A stretch of DNA of 64,000 bases from CAXXOK01 sp963678055 (GCA_963678055.1 OY782679.1:2418001-2482000), one strand, 5' to 3'; shown: positions 20,847 to 30,240, counted from the stretch's first letter. Notes: a model not told the origin generated them from the letters alone. Made by a program: numbers and translations.

Positions 20847-21230
20847 TTATAATGGCAGCGAAAAGCTGATTTCACCCACGCCGCAATCGTCGTTAATCAA
20901 TGCGACATCGGGCATCAACGTTTCCAGTACACAGCGGCTCACTTCGTGGTCGCTGCATTCACCGTCATTTTCTTGCTCAGCACGGATGGCCTTAAACCCG
21001 CAATGCAATCGTGTGTCAGACACCCATGCATTCAGTTCAACCCGCTCCGCTTTGCGCTGTTGGTGCATCAGGCAGTCAAATACCTCGTCGGTGGCCGAGC
21101 GCAGGTCGTCGATCAGGCCCACATCAAGCCCGGCGAGCATACCCAAGCCGCAAAGCGCCATCCGCGCCAGCAGTACAAATTCCTGATCCGCAGGCAGATT
21201 GAGCGTAATTTCACGCTTCATATCATTCAT
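20847..21230 (-). CDS. RsbW/SpoIIAB-like anti-sigma factor with altered N-box
   Basis: This 127-residue protein has the size and position of an anti-sigma kinase of the RsbW/SpoIIAB type, directly upstream of its sigma factor. The start of the GHKL fold is recognisable, with I-D-D-L-R-S-A-T-D-E-V-F-D-C-L-M-H aligned to the N-box. The usual catalytic Glu and Mg-binding Asn of that box both read as Asp by my alignment. The C-terminus ends with a G-x-G-E-I-x-F-x-L strand as in the family. No spoIIAA/rsbV-type antagonist gene is adjacent. The ATG at 21230 follows GAGGGGCGAAGG. Confidence 0.72.
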   Translation of the reverse strand: MNDMKREITLNLPADQEFVLLARMALCGLGMLAGLDVGLIDDLRSATDEVFDCLMHQQRKAERVELNAWVSDTRLHCGFKAIRAEQENDGECSDHEVSRCVLETLMPDVALINDDCGVGEISFSLPL

Positions 21231-21347
21231 TGCCTTCGCCCCTCTCACTGCGACTGAAACATCGTCTTCAGTCAGTTCATGCTACCATATCCAGCGGCTA
21301 AAAAGCAAGCAGGCCAAGGGTCTGCCGCCTTATTTTTTACAGCATAG

Positions 21348-22112
21348 TCACGCCGGAAACACAATATCGTACAGAATTTTAAGCAACAACAGCACCAGCA
21401 CCGCCAGCATCATGCCGCGGATCAGCTTGCCGCCTTTGCGGATGGTCAGCTTGCTACCAAAATATGCGCCGAGCATGGCGCATAGTCCCGCCGGAATCCC
21501 CAGCAGAAACAGCACGTTTCCCGTGGCAATCAGGCTGACCAGCGCAGCCACATTGCTGGCCAGGTTGGTCATCCGCGCCGTGCCACCGGCATCCACAGCT
21601 TCCATGCGGAACACCTGTAAAAACAGCAAAATCAAAAACGTTCCCGTGCCCGGCCCGATCAGCCCGTCGTAAAAGCCGATCACGCCGCCGATTAAAAACG
21701 ATAGCAGAAACGTGGCCCTGGCACTTCGCTCCAGCGCCTCCTTCGGCTTTGGCTTACGAAAGGCAAATATCGCAGCCACGGGAATGCAGCAAAGCACCAG
21801 AATGCGCACGGTCGTCTCCGGAAGCGCGGTGAGCGTCAAAGCGCCAAGCGAAGAACATATCAGTGCGCCAAGCGCGGCCGGAATGCCGACTTTCAGCACG
21901 ATCTTTCCCGCCCGCGCATAGTTGAAAGTCGCCGTCACCGCGCCCATCATGGCCGACAGCTTGTTGGTACCGGCTGCCAGCGCCGGTGGCAGCCCCGCCA
22001 GGTAGTAAGCCGGTAGGGAGATCATGCCGCCACCACCGGCGATAGAGTCAAGAAAACCCGCCAGAAATGTAAGCGGGCAAACAATAAAAAACAAATCGGC
22101 AGTTAAAATCAT
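21348..22112 (-). CDS. TauE/SafE (TSUP) family transporter
   Basis: This 254-residue membrane protein has about eight hydrophobic segments and the family's repeated motifs. These are F-L-A-G-F-L-D-S-I-A-G-G-G-G near residue 20 and a matching G-F-Y-D-G-L-I-G-P-G-T-G near 140. TSUP members export or import sulfite, sulfonates or other small anions. The substrate is unknown. It lies 32 bases downstream of the aspartate kinase gene and may be cotranscribed with it. The start follows GAGGA. Confidence 0.9.
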   Translation of the reverse strand: MILTADLFFIVCPLTFLAGFLDSIAGGGGMISLPAYYLAGLPPALAAGTNKLSAMMGAVTATFNYARAGKIVLKVGIPAALGALICSSLGALTLTALPETTVRILVLCCIPVAAIFAFRKPKPKEALERSARATFLLSFLIGGVIGFYDGLIGPGTGTFLILLFLQVFRMEAVDAGGTARMTNLASNVAALVSLIATGNVLFLLGIPAGLCAMLGAYFGSKLTIRKGGKLIRGMMLAVLVLLLLKILYDIVFPA

Positions 22113-22144
22113 GTCAAATCCTCAGTGCGCAGGGAGCGCTTGTA

Positions 22145-23461
22145 TCACTCCACAAATTCGGCATAGATCGCCTGAATGGCGGTTGTAAAATCGCTCGTAT
22201 TCACACCAACCAGTATGCTCAGCTCGCCAGAGCCCTGATCGATCATACGCACGTTCACATTGGCCTTGCTCAGCGCGCTGAACAGCCGTGCCGCTGTACC
22301 GGGGTTGTGCACCATGCCGCGGCCGACAGTCGCAATCAAGCCCATACTATCCTGAATATCAATATAGTCGGGATTGGTCAGCTCCATAATGCGCGCTTTC
22401 ACCTGATCGCGAACCGGGTCAAGTTGCGCGGTCTCCAGCACCACGCAGAGGGAGTCAATCCCCGTGGGCAGGTGCTCAAAGTTCAGCCCCAAATCCTCAA
22501 TCGCTTGCAATACCTTACGGCCGAAGCCGCGCTCCATGTTCATCATCGCCTTTTCCACCGAGATGACGGAAAAGCCTACCCGTCCGGCGATACCGGTGAT
22601 AATGTGCGCAGCGCCGTTGACTTCCGGGGCCATGGTGATCATCGTGCCGATGTGGTGGGGATGATTGGTATTGCGGATATTGGTGGGGATGCCAGCGCGC
22701 TGCACGGGGAAAACGCTTTCCTGATGCAGTACCGTTGCCCCCATATAGGAAAGCTCCCGCAACTCCTGATAGGTGATGGAATGAATGACCTTGGCATCGC
22801 GCACAATGCGCGGGTCGGCCATCAAAAAGCCGGATACATCCGTCCAGTTTTCGTACACGTCGGCATCCGCTGCGCGGGCGACAATCGCGCCCGTCACATC
22901 GCTGCCGCCACGGGTAAAGGTTTGAATAGCGCCATCAAATCCCCTGCCGTAAAAGCCGGGGATGACCGCGTTTTCGGTATTGCGCAGCACTTCGCCGAGC
23001 ACGGCATTGGTGCGCTCGGCATCCAGCTGTCCGTTTTCTTTGAAAAAGATGGTGTCCTTAGGATCGATAAATGTGAAGCCCAGATACTTGCTGAGCAAAA
23101 TTCCGTTCAAATATTCGCCGCGGCTGGCACAGTAATCGCAGTTTGCACCTTCGGCGATGTCCTTGCGGATGCGATCAAACTCGGTATCAAAATCGACTTC
23201 CACACGCAGAGCATCAGCGATGGTTGAATAGCGCTGTCGAATGCGGCCGAATAAATCGTCGCATTCCGCGCCTGTGCATTGCATGCGATGGGCGGCGTAG
23301 AGCAAATCGGTGACCTTTTCATCTTCGGCATGACGTTTGCCGGGCGCAGAGGGTACAACGTAAACACGTCGCTTGTCCATCATGAGGATGTTACGAACCT
23401 TTTGGAACTGCCCTGCATCCGAAAGTGAACTGCCGCCGAACTTCGCCACGATCTTGCCCAT
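22145..23461 (-). CDS. aspartate kinase
   Basis: This 438-residue enzyme phosphorylates aspartate, the first step toward lysine, threonine, methionine and diaminopimelate. The K-F-G-G-S-S motif is at residues 7-12, R-G-G-S-D-V-T-G lies near 190, and two ACT domains fill roughly 295-438. The A-P-G-K-R-H near residue 40 is typical of the Clostridia single-type kinase. The ATG at 23461 follows AGGAGG; the in-frame ATG at 23482 would place the ribosome site inside the gene. Regulation by amino acids through the ACT pair is likely, but which one cannot be told. Confidence 0.95.
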   Translation of the reverse strand: MGKIVAKFGGSSLSDAGQFQKVRNILMMDKRRVYVVPSAPGKRHAEDEKVTDLLYAAHRMQCTGAECDDLFGRIRQRYSTIADALRVEVDFDTEFDRIRKDIAEGANCDYCASRGEYLNGILLSKYLGFTFIDPKDTIFFKENGQLDAERTNAVLGEVLRNTENAVIPGFYGRGFDGAIQTFTRGGSDVTGAIVARAADADVYENWTDVSGFLMADPRIVRDAKVIHSITYQELRELSYMGATVLHQESVFPVQRAGIPTNIRNTNHPHHIGTMITMAPEVNGAAHIITGIAGRVGFSVISVEKAMMNMERGFGRKVLQAIEDLGLNFEHLPTGIDSLCVVLETAQLDPVRDQVKARIMELTNPDYIDIQDSMGLIATVGRGMVHNPGTAARLFSALSKANVNVRMIDQGSGELSILVGVNTSDFTTAIQAIYAEFVE

Positions 23462-23527
23462 GCCGAAACCTCCTTGTCCCACAGAAAGATATTGTAGCGA
23501 AACAGCATCAGAAAGTCAATCTATAGG

Positions 23528-24436
23528 TCAAGTTGCGGCTGAGAACACACCGGCTGCGCTTTGCGGCGATATGATGATGCGCGGGTACAAGGTTTCAGCC
23601 ACTTGCCGGAGATACGCAGCCGCATCGGTGTCCGTCAGCTCCAAAGCATCGCATACAGCATCGGCCGTCTCCCGAAGCTTTGCATGGGCATCGGCAGGCG
23701 ATAAAGCGATCGTCTGCCGGTAAATCTCCGCCGCCTGCTCTGCTGTGATATGCAGTGTAGTTAGATCGCGCTTAATCAACATAAGCCCCAAAGCGTTAGC
23801 AGACACAGGATCATACAGGTTCACCAGCAAGTCCCGATAATCCGGCGACGCCCGGTGCAAGAGTGCAGATACATGTTCAGCCGGAAAACACGATACAAAG
23901 CGGTTTTCGGTCAGCAAGCGGGCAAGGTAGGCCTGAATATACAGCACACCGCGCAATCCCTCCCCCACCGGCTGGCAGAGTTGGTAGTCGATATAGGCCG
24001 GAATTTGCTGTGCGTAGAAGCGCAGGTCATACGCCTGAAAAAACTGCCCGATGCTTGCAAGCGTATCCCGCAGCGACCGGCTATCGAAGGTCTTCACGGT
24101 GCGCAAAGCTTGGCTATGCAGCGTGCGAGCATTATCCACACAGGCCTGCAGCGCAGCCTGCCCCTGCCCAAGCAGGGTACTTAAGTCGGCGGTCAGCAAC
24201 GCATGCATGGGCAGCCCCTGCAAATACAGCTGGTACCGCAGTGTGAACTGGAGCGAGTCCAGCAACTCCGCCGCATCCTCTTCCCGCAGGGATGAATGAT
24301 CGCCCTGTGTACGCAACTGCACCTGTTTGGACAGCAGCACAAACAGCCGCGCCTTGATGATATTCTCTTCCTCGCGTGTGAACGCCGCTTCCTGCTGTAT
24401 CATGGATGCATTCAAATCAATCGTATGCACGGTCAT
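23528..24436 (-). CDS. DUF6179-like protein of unknown function
   Basis: This protein of about 302 residues is mainly alpha-helical and has no signal peptide, membrane span or catalytic motif I can name. Its features and its pairing with the DUF6323-like gene resemble the family called DUF6179. I chose the ATG at 24436, which overlaps the end of the DUF6323-like gene by 20 bases. An in-frame ATG at 24403 is an alternative. The pair stands alone between aspartate kinase and a terminator. Family assignment is from memory and is moderate. Confidence 0.65.
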   Translation of the reverse strand: MTVHTIDLNASMIQQEAAFTREEENIIKARLFVLLSKQVQLRTQGDHSSLREEDAAELLDSLQFTLRYQLYLQGLPMHALLTADLSTLLGQGQAALQACVDNARTLHSQALRTVKTFDSRSLRDTLASIGQFFQAYDLRFYAQQIPAYIDYQLCQPVGEGLRGVLYIQAYLARLLTENRFVSCFPAEHVSALLHRASPDYRDLLVNLYDPVSANALGLMLIKRDLTTLHITAEQAAEIYRQTIALSPADAHAKLRETADAVCDALELTDTDAAAYLRQVAETLYPRIIISPQSAAGVFSAAT

Positions 24437-24875
24437 CCTCTTCCTCGTCGCTGCGCAATGCATGAAGTAATGTGGTCATAGACATGTTTTCCAAATACTG
24501 CAGCGAGCCCTGCGCTTTGCCATGATAGATAAGGTGCATGGCTTCTATCAGTTCGTCATCGGAAAGAGTGTCGTTGACCTCATTTTTAAAGGTGTAAAAC
24601 AGCTCTTGGAGCGCAAGAAGCGTATCCATCCAACTGTCTCGGGTGCTATAGGGTGAATCACAGAAGCTGTACATCAGGCGGGGCAGAATGCCCTCGCCAA
24701 ACTCCAGCCGCCCGTAAGCCTGCAAGGTCTCGTTTTCCGCCACGATCAGATTTTGCAGCTGATGATCGCTGAGCGAAAGCCCGTAACGCTGCGATACATC
24801 GTTGCATTTTTGCAGGCTTTCTGTCCGGGTGGCAAGCTGCGCCTGCCCCAGCGCTAACGCCAAAGAATTGTCCAT
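24417..24875 (-). CDS. DUF6323-like protein of unknown function
   Basis: This 152-residue acidic, helical protein shows the pattern of the DUF6323 family. It has an S-L-Q-K-C-N-D-V-S-Q-R-Y-G-L-S-L-S block, then V-E-F-G-E-G-I-L-P-type residues (here L-E-F-G-E-G-I-L-P-R-L) with F-C-D-S-P-Y, and then L-S-D-D-E-L-I-E with G-K-A-Q-G-S-L-Q-Y-L. The ATG at 24875 follows GGAAGGGGG. It is the first gene of the two-gene unit with the DUF6179-like protein. Function is unknown. Confidence 0.78.
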   Translation of the reverse strand: MDNSLALALGQAQLATRTESLQKCNDVSQRYGLSLSDHQLQNLIVAENETLQAYGRLEFGEGILPRLMYSFCDSPYSTRDSWMDTLLALQELFYTFKNEVNDTLSDDELIEAMHLIYHGKAQGSLQYLENMSMTTLLHALRSDEEEDDRAYD

Positions 24876-24974
24876 GTAGGCACCCCCTTCCAATAAGCGT
24901 ACACCCACCCGCAAACAAAGACAAGACTTGACTTTCAGCCCATTTCATGGTATTGTATAAATACAGAAAAGAAG

Positions 24975-25003
24975 CCCGAAGCGATCGCTCCGGGCTTTTG
25001 TTT
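24975..25003 (-). terminator. terminator after the CapA-GNAT unit
   Basis: A G/C-rich inverted repeat centred on GCGATCGC, with a T-rich tail on both strands, separates the GNAT gene from the DUF6323 gene. It can act in both directions. Confidence 0.8.
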
Positions 25004-25015
25004 TCCCTGTAGTTT

Positions 25016-25564
25016 TTACTTGTGTTTTGCTTCCCAGTCTCCCTTGATCACAGCCATCATATGCACGTCGGCATAGCGGCCATTCACCATGGCGGCGTGG
25101 CGGCGTGTACCCTCGTGTAGAAACCCTGCCTTTGTATAGCAGCGCACGGCACGTTTGTTTTCTGCATACACATCCAGCTCCAACCGTTCCAGACCAAGCA
25201 CGCCAAAGGCATACTCCTGCAGCAGCACCAGCGCTTCGGTGCCATACCCTTTGCCACGGGCAGCCTCGTTACCGATCACCGTACCCAGTATGCCTTTGCG
25301 TATCTTCCAGTTGATTTCAAAGATATCCATCTGGCCGATATAGCTTTCATCTTTGTTATCGGCAATGACGAAATAGGCGGCGTTGGGCGCGGCGCGCAAG
25401 GCACGGCTTAGAAAATCGGTAGTATCCGACTCGGTTTGCGGAAACCAGAAGATTGGAGACAGGTACTCGGTCGTCGACCGGTCGTTCACCCACTTGCGAA
25501 TATGCTGAAAATCATCCTGCCTATATTCGCGAAGCATAACGTGTTCCCCGATTAAATGCGGCAT
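25016..25564 (-). CDS. GNAT acetyltransferase, RimJ/RimL type
   Basis: This 182-residue protein is a single GNAT fold of the ribosomal-protein/spermidine acetyltransferase branch. The acetyl-CoA loop is E-A-A-R-G-K-G-Y-G-T-E-A near residue 105, followed by L-E-L-D-V-Y-A-E-N-K-R-A. The N-terminal V-M-L-R-E-Y-R-Q-D-D pattern is typical. The acceptor is unknown. The ATG follows AAGGAGG and lies 11 bases after the CapA-like gene, so they form an operon. Confidence 0.9.
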   Translation of the reverse strand: MPHLIGEHVMLREYRQDDFQHIRKWVNDRSTTEYLSPIFWFPQTESDTTDFLSRALRAAPNAAYFVIADNKDESYIGQMDIFEINWKIRKGILGTVIGNEAARGKGYGTEALVLLQEYAFGVLGLERLELDVYAENKRAVRCYTKAGFLHEGTRRHAAMVNGRYADVHMMAVIKGDWEAKHK

Positions 25565-25575
25565 GTACTGCCTCC

Positions 25576-26763
25576 TTATTTGTCCCAGCTTATGGGGTAT
25601 TCGGCTACGGGGTTTTCCAGATGGTCGCCGTTTTTCTCCAGCACGGAGATGACGCTATCAATATTCTCCCGCTTGGTGTAGGGGGTGATGATAAAGTCAT
25701 TATAGCTCGTTTTGGACGAGATACGCGCGGGAATGATAATAAAGCCGTCGGGCGTGGAAACGTCCCCGTCCTTGATGCGGAATTTGACTTGGAACATGAA
25801 GGTGGACATATCCTTGGGTTTGGTATTGCCCGCAAATATAAAGTTTGCCAGCGAATACACGATATACTTCCCCTTATACTCTTCAATGGGGTTGATGCGG
25901 TGGCTGTGGTGACCCACCACCAGATCCGCGCCGCCGTCAATAGCAATCTTGGCCAGCTTCTGCTGCCTGTTGTTGGGATAATAGTCCAGCTCATCGCCCC
26001 AGTGGAACGCGCAGATTACGAGGTCTGCTCCCTGGGCTTTCAGTGCGGCAACATCATCAGGCACCTGGGTGTACAGGCGGTCGTACGCTCCATCAAAGGT
26101 TTGGTAGGCTAAAATGCCGACCTGCGCCCCGTATAGCGTGAACAGTGCAGGCTCGCCATCGGACGCATGCCCCACACCGGCATCTGACAATACACGCTTG
26201 GTTTCGGCAAAGCCTTCCTCGCCCATGTCCATCACATGGTTGTTTTCCAGCGTGACAAACTCAACCGCGTTGTCCGGCAGAATCGACACATAGGACGGAT
26301 CGGCGCGGAACAGGTAGCGGTAGTCCGCCCGGTAGCGGTTGCGCGATGCGGTGGTCAGCGTACCTTCAAAGTTCAGTACCGTCAGGTCATCCGCCGCCAG
26401 AATGTCTTTCACGTTACGAAAGGAAAAGTTTAAGTCTCTGTCCTGCTGGTCCAGTTCCTTTTCGAACATGGACTTGCCGCTGGCCTGTACGTTGTCGCCA
26501 ATGGTGACATCCCCGCCGAAGGTCATCGTTAACAGGATGGATCCGTCCACTTCCAGGCGCGGCTGATTGATATCCGCTTTTTCTATCGTGTCCTCGGATA
26601 CGGTTTCGCCGTTTTCGTCGGTTACGGTTACGGAGATCACACCGGCCTGGATGAGTGCATCCTCCAGCGAAACATCCGACTCCGTTTCCATTTCAGTGGC
26701 CAGCGCCAGCGCAGGTAAAAGCAGGCAAAGCACCAGCATCACAGCGGTGAGTTTACGAAACAT
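25576..26763 (-). CDS. secreted CapA-family metallophosphatase-like protein
   Basis: This 395-residue protein has a signal peptide (about residues 1-23, ending A-L-A). A linker follows, then a CapA domain of the poly-gamma-glutamate capsule type. Metal-site motifs are visible: F-G-G-D-V near residue 80, N-F-E-G, E-N-N-H-V-M-D, H-W-G-D-E and G-H-H-S-H. CapA proteins act outside the membrane in capsule synthesis or wall metabolism; no pgsB/C genes are nearby, so the role is open. The ATG at 26763 follows TGGAGGAA; upstream in-frame starts lack a ribosome site. Confidence 0.88.
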   Translation of the reverse strand: MFRKLTAVMLVLCLLLPALALATEMETESDVSLEDALIQAGVISVTVTDENGETVSEDTIEKADINQPRLEVDGSILLTMTFGGDVTIGDNVQASGKSMFEKELDQQDRDLNFSFRNVKDILAADDLTVLNFEGTLTTASRNRYRADYRYLFRADPSYVSILPDNAVEFVTLENNHVMDMGEEGFAETKRVLSDAGVGHASDGEPALFTLYGAQVGILAYQTFDGAYDRLYTQVPDDVAALKAQGADLVICAFHWGDELDYYPNNRQQKLAKIAIDGGADLVVGHHSHRINPIEEYKGKYIVYSLANFIFAGNTKPKDMSTFMFQVKFRIKDGDVSTPDGFIIIPARISSKTSYNDFIITPYTKRENIDSVISVLEKNGDHLENPVAEYPISWDK

Positions 26764-26849
26764 GAAATTCCTCCATCGTTTTGGGTGTGAATCAAAGTCT
26801 AACGTCAATCGTTTCGATCGTCTTACTGCCTAACCGCTTATGGGGCAGC

Positions 26850-28028
26850 TTAGAGGTGATTGATAAAATCATCAATCCTCTCCAGCGCGACAGTCAGTTT
26901 GTCCAGCGCCGTGGCATAGCAGCAGCGGATAAATCCTTCGCCGCAGCTGCCAAACGCCGTACCGGGTACGCAGGCGACTTTCTTTTCCTTCAAAAGCCGC
27001 TCGCAGAATTCCTCGGAGCCCAGACCCGTTTTGGCAATCGACGGAAATATGTAGAACGCGCCAAGGGGTTCAAAGCATTCCATGCCCATCTTGCGCAATC
27101 CACTAAACATCAGCCTACGGCGGTGGTTATAGCTTTCGCGCATCGTGGCGATGTCGGCATAATCGTCCTCGCGGCCGCGTTTTAAGGCCTGTTCGGCGGC
27201 GACCTGTGCCTGGTTGGCGGCACACATGATGGAATATTGATGGATTTTGACGATGCTTTCCATCAAGGGTGCCGGGGCGCAGGCATAGCCGATGCGCCAG
27301 CCGGTCATAGCAAAGGATTTGGAAAACCCGTTGATATACACGGTGCGGTCCCACATGCCGGGCAGCGACGCAATGCTTACATGCCCCTCAGGGCTGTAGT
27401 TGAGCTCGGCGTAGATCTCATCACTGATCACCATCAGGTCATGCTCGATAATCACATCGCGCAGACTGCGCAGGCTTTCGCGGTCGATGATCCCGCCGGT
27501 GGGGTTGTTGGGGTAGGGCATAATCAGGATTTTGGTCTTCTCGGTAATCGCCGCCCGCAAAGCATCGGCAGTCAGCATAAAGTTGTTGGCAGCATCCGTT
27601 GCAATAGGCACAGGCACGCCGCCTGCAAACACCACGCCCGGACAATAGCTGACAAAGCTGGGTTCGGGCACGACGACCTCATCCCCGGGCGACAGCATCG
27701 CCCGCAGCGCCAGATCAATCCCCTCGCTGGCACCGACTGTCGCCAGAATCTCGTTTTCTGGATTATAGGGAAGGCCGAAACGGTGCTTGAGATAAAAGGC
27801 GATCTCGTTTCGCAGTGATAGCTTCCCCCAGTTGGAGGTGTACTGCGTTTCTCCGTCAAGCAGGCTGTCGATCGCGGCGTTACGAATGTGATAGGGCGTG
27901 ATAAAATCCGGCTCGCCTACGCCAAGCGAAATCGCGTCCGGCATAGTCTGGACAATGTCGAAAAACTTACGGATACCGGACTTGGGTACGGCCTTGATGG
28001 AAGCATTGAGAAAGCGAGAATAATCCAT
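26850..28028 (-). CDS. class I/II PLP aminotransferase
   Basis: This 392-residue fold-type I aminotransferase has the PLP lysine in the S-K-S-F-A-M-T-G-W-R-I-G motif, P-N-N-P-T-G near residue 170 and a final R-C-C-Y-A block. It is of the aspartate/PatA-like subgroup; its precise amino acid cannot be told. It starts on the last base of the Lrp gene stop (TAATG). This coupling to an Lrp regulator suggests amino-acid-responsive control. Confidence 0.93.
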   Translation of the reverse strand: MDYSRFLNASIKAVPKSGIRKFFDIVQTMPDAISLGVGEPDFITPYHIRNAAIDSLLDGETQYTSNWGKLSLRNEIAFYLKHRFGLPYNPENEILATVGASEGIDLALRAMLSPGDEVVVPEPSFVSYCPGVVFAGGVPVPIATDAANNFMLTADALRAAITEKTKILIMPYPNNPTGGIIDRESLRSLRDVIIEHDLMVISDEIYAELNYSPEGHVSIASLPGMWDRTVYINGFSKSFAMTGWRIGYACAPAPLMESIVKIHQYSIMCAANQAQVAAEQALKRGREDDYADIATMRESYNHRRRLMFSGLRKMGMECFEPLGAFYIFPSIAKTGLGSEEFCERLLKEKKVACVPGTAFGSCGEGFIRCCYATALDKLTVALERIDDFINHL

Positions 28029-28519
28029 TAAGGATTCACCGCCAATCTCCTGTCCTTGGCTTCGTCATCAAAGATGATGCCATCGTTTTTGTAGCACTTG
28101 AGCACAAAATGCGTTGCCGTGCCGACCACGTTTTCCAGCACGCTCAGCTTGGAGGATACAAACAGCGCAAGCTCCTTAAGCGTCGGCGCTTCCACCAGCA
28201 AAAGCAGGTCATACGCCCCACTCATCAGGTACACGCTTTTAACCTCATCGAAACGGTAGATGCGCTTGGCGATGGCATCAAAACCCTGATCGCGCTGGGG
28301 TGTGGTACGCACTTCAATCATGCCCTCCACGCGTTCCTTGCCCACACGATCCCAGTTGATTACGGGGGTATAACGCAGAATAACGCCGGATTTCTCCATG
28401 TCGTCAATCGCCTGGGCCACGGTTTCCATGGGCTGGTCGAGCATCACAGACAGCTTCTCCAGCGGGATACGGCAGTCCTGTTGCAACACTTGCAAAAGTT
28501 CCTTTTTCATATGATCCAT
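28028..28519 (-). CDS. Lrp/AsnC-family transcriptional regulator
   Basis: This 163-residue regulator has an N-terminal winged helix and a C-terminal ligand-sensing RAM domain. The winged helix shows I-P-L-E-K-L-S-V-M-L-D then I-L-R-Y-T-P-V-I-N-W. The RAM domain includes Y-L-M-S-G-A-Y-D-L-L-L. Proteins of this family sense amino acids and often control the next gene. The ATG at 28519 follows GAGGTG. It overlaps the aminotransferase start by one base, so that enzyme is a likely target. Confidence 0.93.
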   Translation of the reverse strand: MDHMKKELLQVLQQDCRIPLEKLSVMLDQPMETVAQAIDDMEKSGVILRYTPVINWDRVGKERVEGMIEVRTTPQRDQGFDAIAKRIYRFDEVKSVYLMSGAYDLLLLVEAPTLKELALFVSSKLSVLENVVGTATHFVLKCYKNDGIIFDDEAKDRRLAVNP

Positions 28520-28543
28520 GGTTTTCACCTCATGCTTCTTTTC

Positions 28544-30208
28544 TTAAAACAATCCTTCAATTTCGCCGCTCTGATCGACATCGATACTCAGCGCTGCCGG
28601 TACTTTGGGCAGGCCCGGCATGGCGATGATGCCACCCGCAAATGCCACCACGAACCCTGCACCGGCCGACAGCCGTGCTTGCCGTATGGTGAGGGTAAAG
28701 CCCTCCGGCGCGCCCAGCACCTTGGCGTTGTCCGTCATGGAGTACTGGGTTTTGGCGATGCAAACGGGGACTCCGCCAAAGCCATCCGCCTCGAAACGCT
28801 GCAGCGATTCCGCTGCCTCGTCCGTGAATACGACTTCGCCCGCGTGGTACACGCGCTTTGCAATCGCTTCAATCTTGCCTTTCAGGGGCACGTCCGCCTC
28901 GTAGGTGAACTTGGGCGCAGCAGGGGGGCTGTCTGCCGCCGCAGCTACAGCTTTCGCCAGCGCTGCTGCCCCCGCACCACCTTTCGCCCAGCCCTCGCAC
29001 AGCGCAAATGCAACGCCATTTTTCTGCAGGGCGGAAGACAACGCCTGTATTTCCGCGTCGTCATCGCTTACAAATTGATTGATGGAAACCACCACAGGAA
29101 GACCCCAAACGGTTTGGATATTATCAATGTGCCGAAGCAGGTTCTCCATGCCCTTTTCCAGCGCCGGGAGATTGGGCTTTGACCATTCCCCTTTGGCGGC
29201 ACCACCGTGATGCTTCAAAGCACGCAGCGTAGCGACCAGAACAACAGCGCTTGGCCACAAATCGTTCATGCGGCACTTGATATCTAAAAACTTTTCAGCG
29301 CCCAAATCCGCGCCGAAACCGGCCTCGGTGATAACATAATCCGCCATTTTCATGGCAAGCTGTGTTGCGGCCACGCTATTGCAGCCGTGGGCGATATTGG
29401 CAAAGGGGCCGCCGTGCATTAAACAAGGCGTACCTTCCAGCGTCTGTACAAGGTTTGGGTCAAATGCGTCGCGCAGCAGCGCCGTCATCGCGCCCGCACC
29501 ACCGACCTGCCCGGCCGTTACGGCCTTGCCGTCTGTATTATATGCCACCACGATATCGGACAGGCGCTGTTTTAAATCTAGCAAGTCGCTGGCCAGGCAG
29601 AATACGGCCATAACCTCGCTGGCGGCTGTGATATCAAAGCCGTCCTCGCGTGGGGAGCCGTTCTTGGGTCCGCCCAAGCCCTGTTGAATCTGGCGGAGTT
29701 GCCTGTCGTTTACATCCAGACAATGCCGAAAGCAAATGGTTTCGGGGTCGATGTGCAGGGCATTGCCCTGGTGGATATGATTATCAATCAACGCGCAAAG
29801 CAGGTTGTTAGCGGCGGTAATCGCGTGCATATCGCCTGTAAAATGCAGGTTAATGCTTTCCATGGGCACAACCTGGGCATACCCGCCGCCCGTCGCGCCG
29901 CCCTTCATGCCAAACACAGGCCCCAAAGACGGCTCTCTGAGCGCGACCATGACCTGCTTGCCGATGTGCGCCATTCCGTCAGCCAGCGCAACGGAGGTTG
30001 TGGTCTTGCCCTCGCCCGCCGGTGTCGGGTTGATGGCGGTGACCAAAACAAGCTTTGCCTTTTGCGGCAGGGACGCGTACGCCCGCTGGTCAATCTTGGC
30101 AACATAATGGCCATACGGCATCACCGTATCGGCCGCAAAGCCGGCTTTTTCGGCAATCTGTGCAATGGGTTTCAGGGTCGCTTTCCGCGTGATATCCAAG
30201 TCTGTCAT
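28544..30208 (-). CDS. fhs: formate-tetrahydrofolate ligase
   Basis: This 554-residue enzyme makes 10-formyl-THF from formate, THF and ATP. The P-loop P-T-P-A-G-E-G-K-T-T-T lies near residue 65. The family's long conserved tail includes the P-G-L-P-K-V-P-A-A block at the end. Length matches the usual 550-560. The ATG at 30208 follows GGGAGG. It has its own promoter and stands alone. It feeds one-carbon metabolism; other Wood-Ljungdahl genes are not in the window. Confidence 0.97.
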   Translation of the reverse strand: MTDLDITRKATLKPIAQIAEKAGFAADTVMPYGHYVAKIDQRAYASLPQKAKLVLVTAINPTPAGEGKTTTSVALADGMAHIGKQVMVALREPSLGPVFGMKGGATGGGYAQVVPMESINLHFTGDMHAITAANNLLCALIDNHIHQGNALHIDPETICFRHCLDVNDRQLRQIQQGLGGPKNGSPREDGFDITAASEVMAVFCLASDLLDLKQRLSDIVVAYNTDGKAVTAGQVGGAGAMTALLRDAFDPNLVQTLEGTPCLMHGGPFANIAHGCNSVAATQLAMKMADYVITEAGFGADLGAEKFLDIKCRMNDLWPSAVVLVATLRALKHHGGAAKGEWSKPNLPALEKGMENLLRHIDNIQTVWGLPVVVSINQFVSDDDAEIQALSSALQKNGVAFALCEGWAKGGAGAAALAKAVAAAADSPPAAPKFTYEADVPLKGKIEAIAKRVYHAGEVVFTDEAAESLQRFEADGFGGVPVCIAKTQYSMTDNAKVLGAPEGFTLTIRQARLSAGAGFVVAFAGGIIAMPGLPKVPAALSIDVDQSGEIEGLF

Positions 30209-30240
30209 GGTCAAACCTCCCGGGTCCAAACGTTGAAAAC

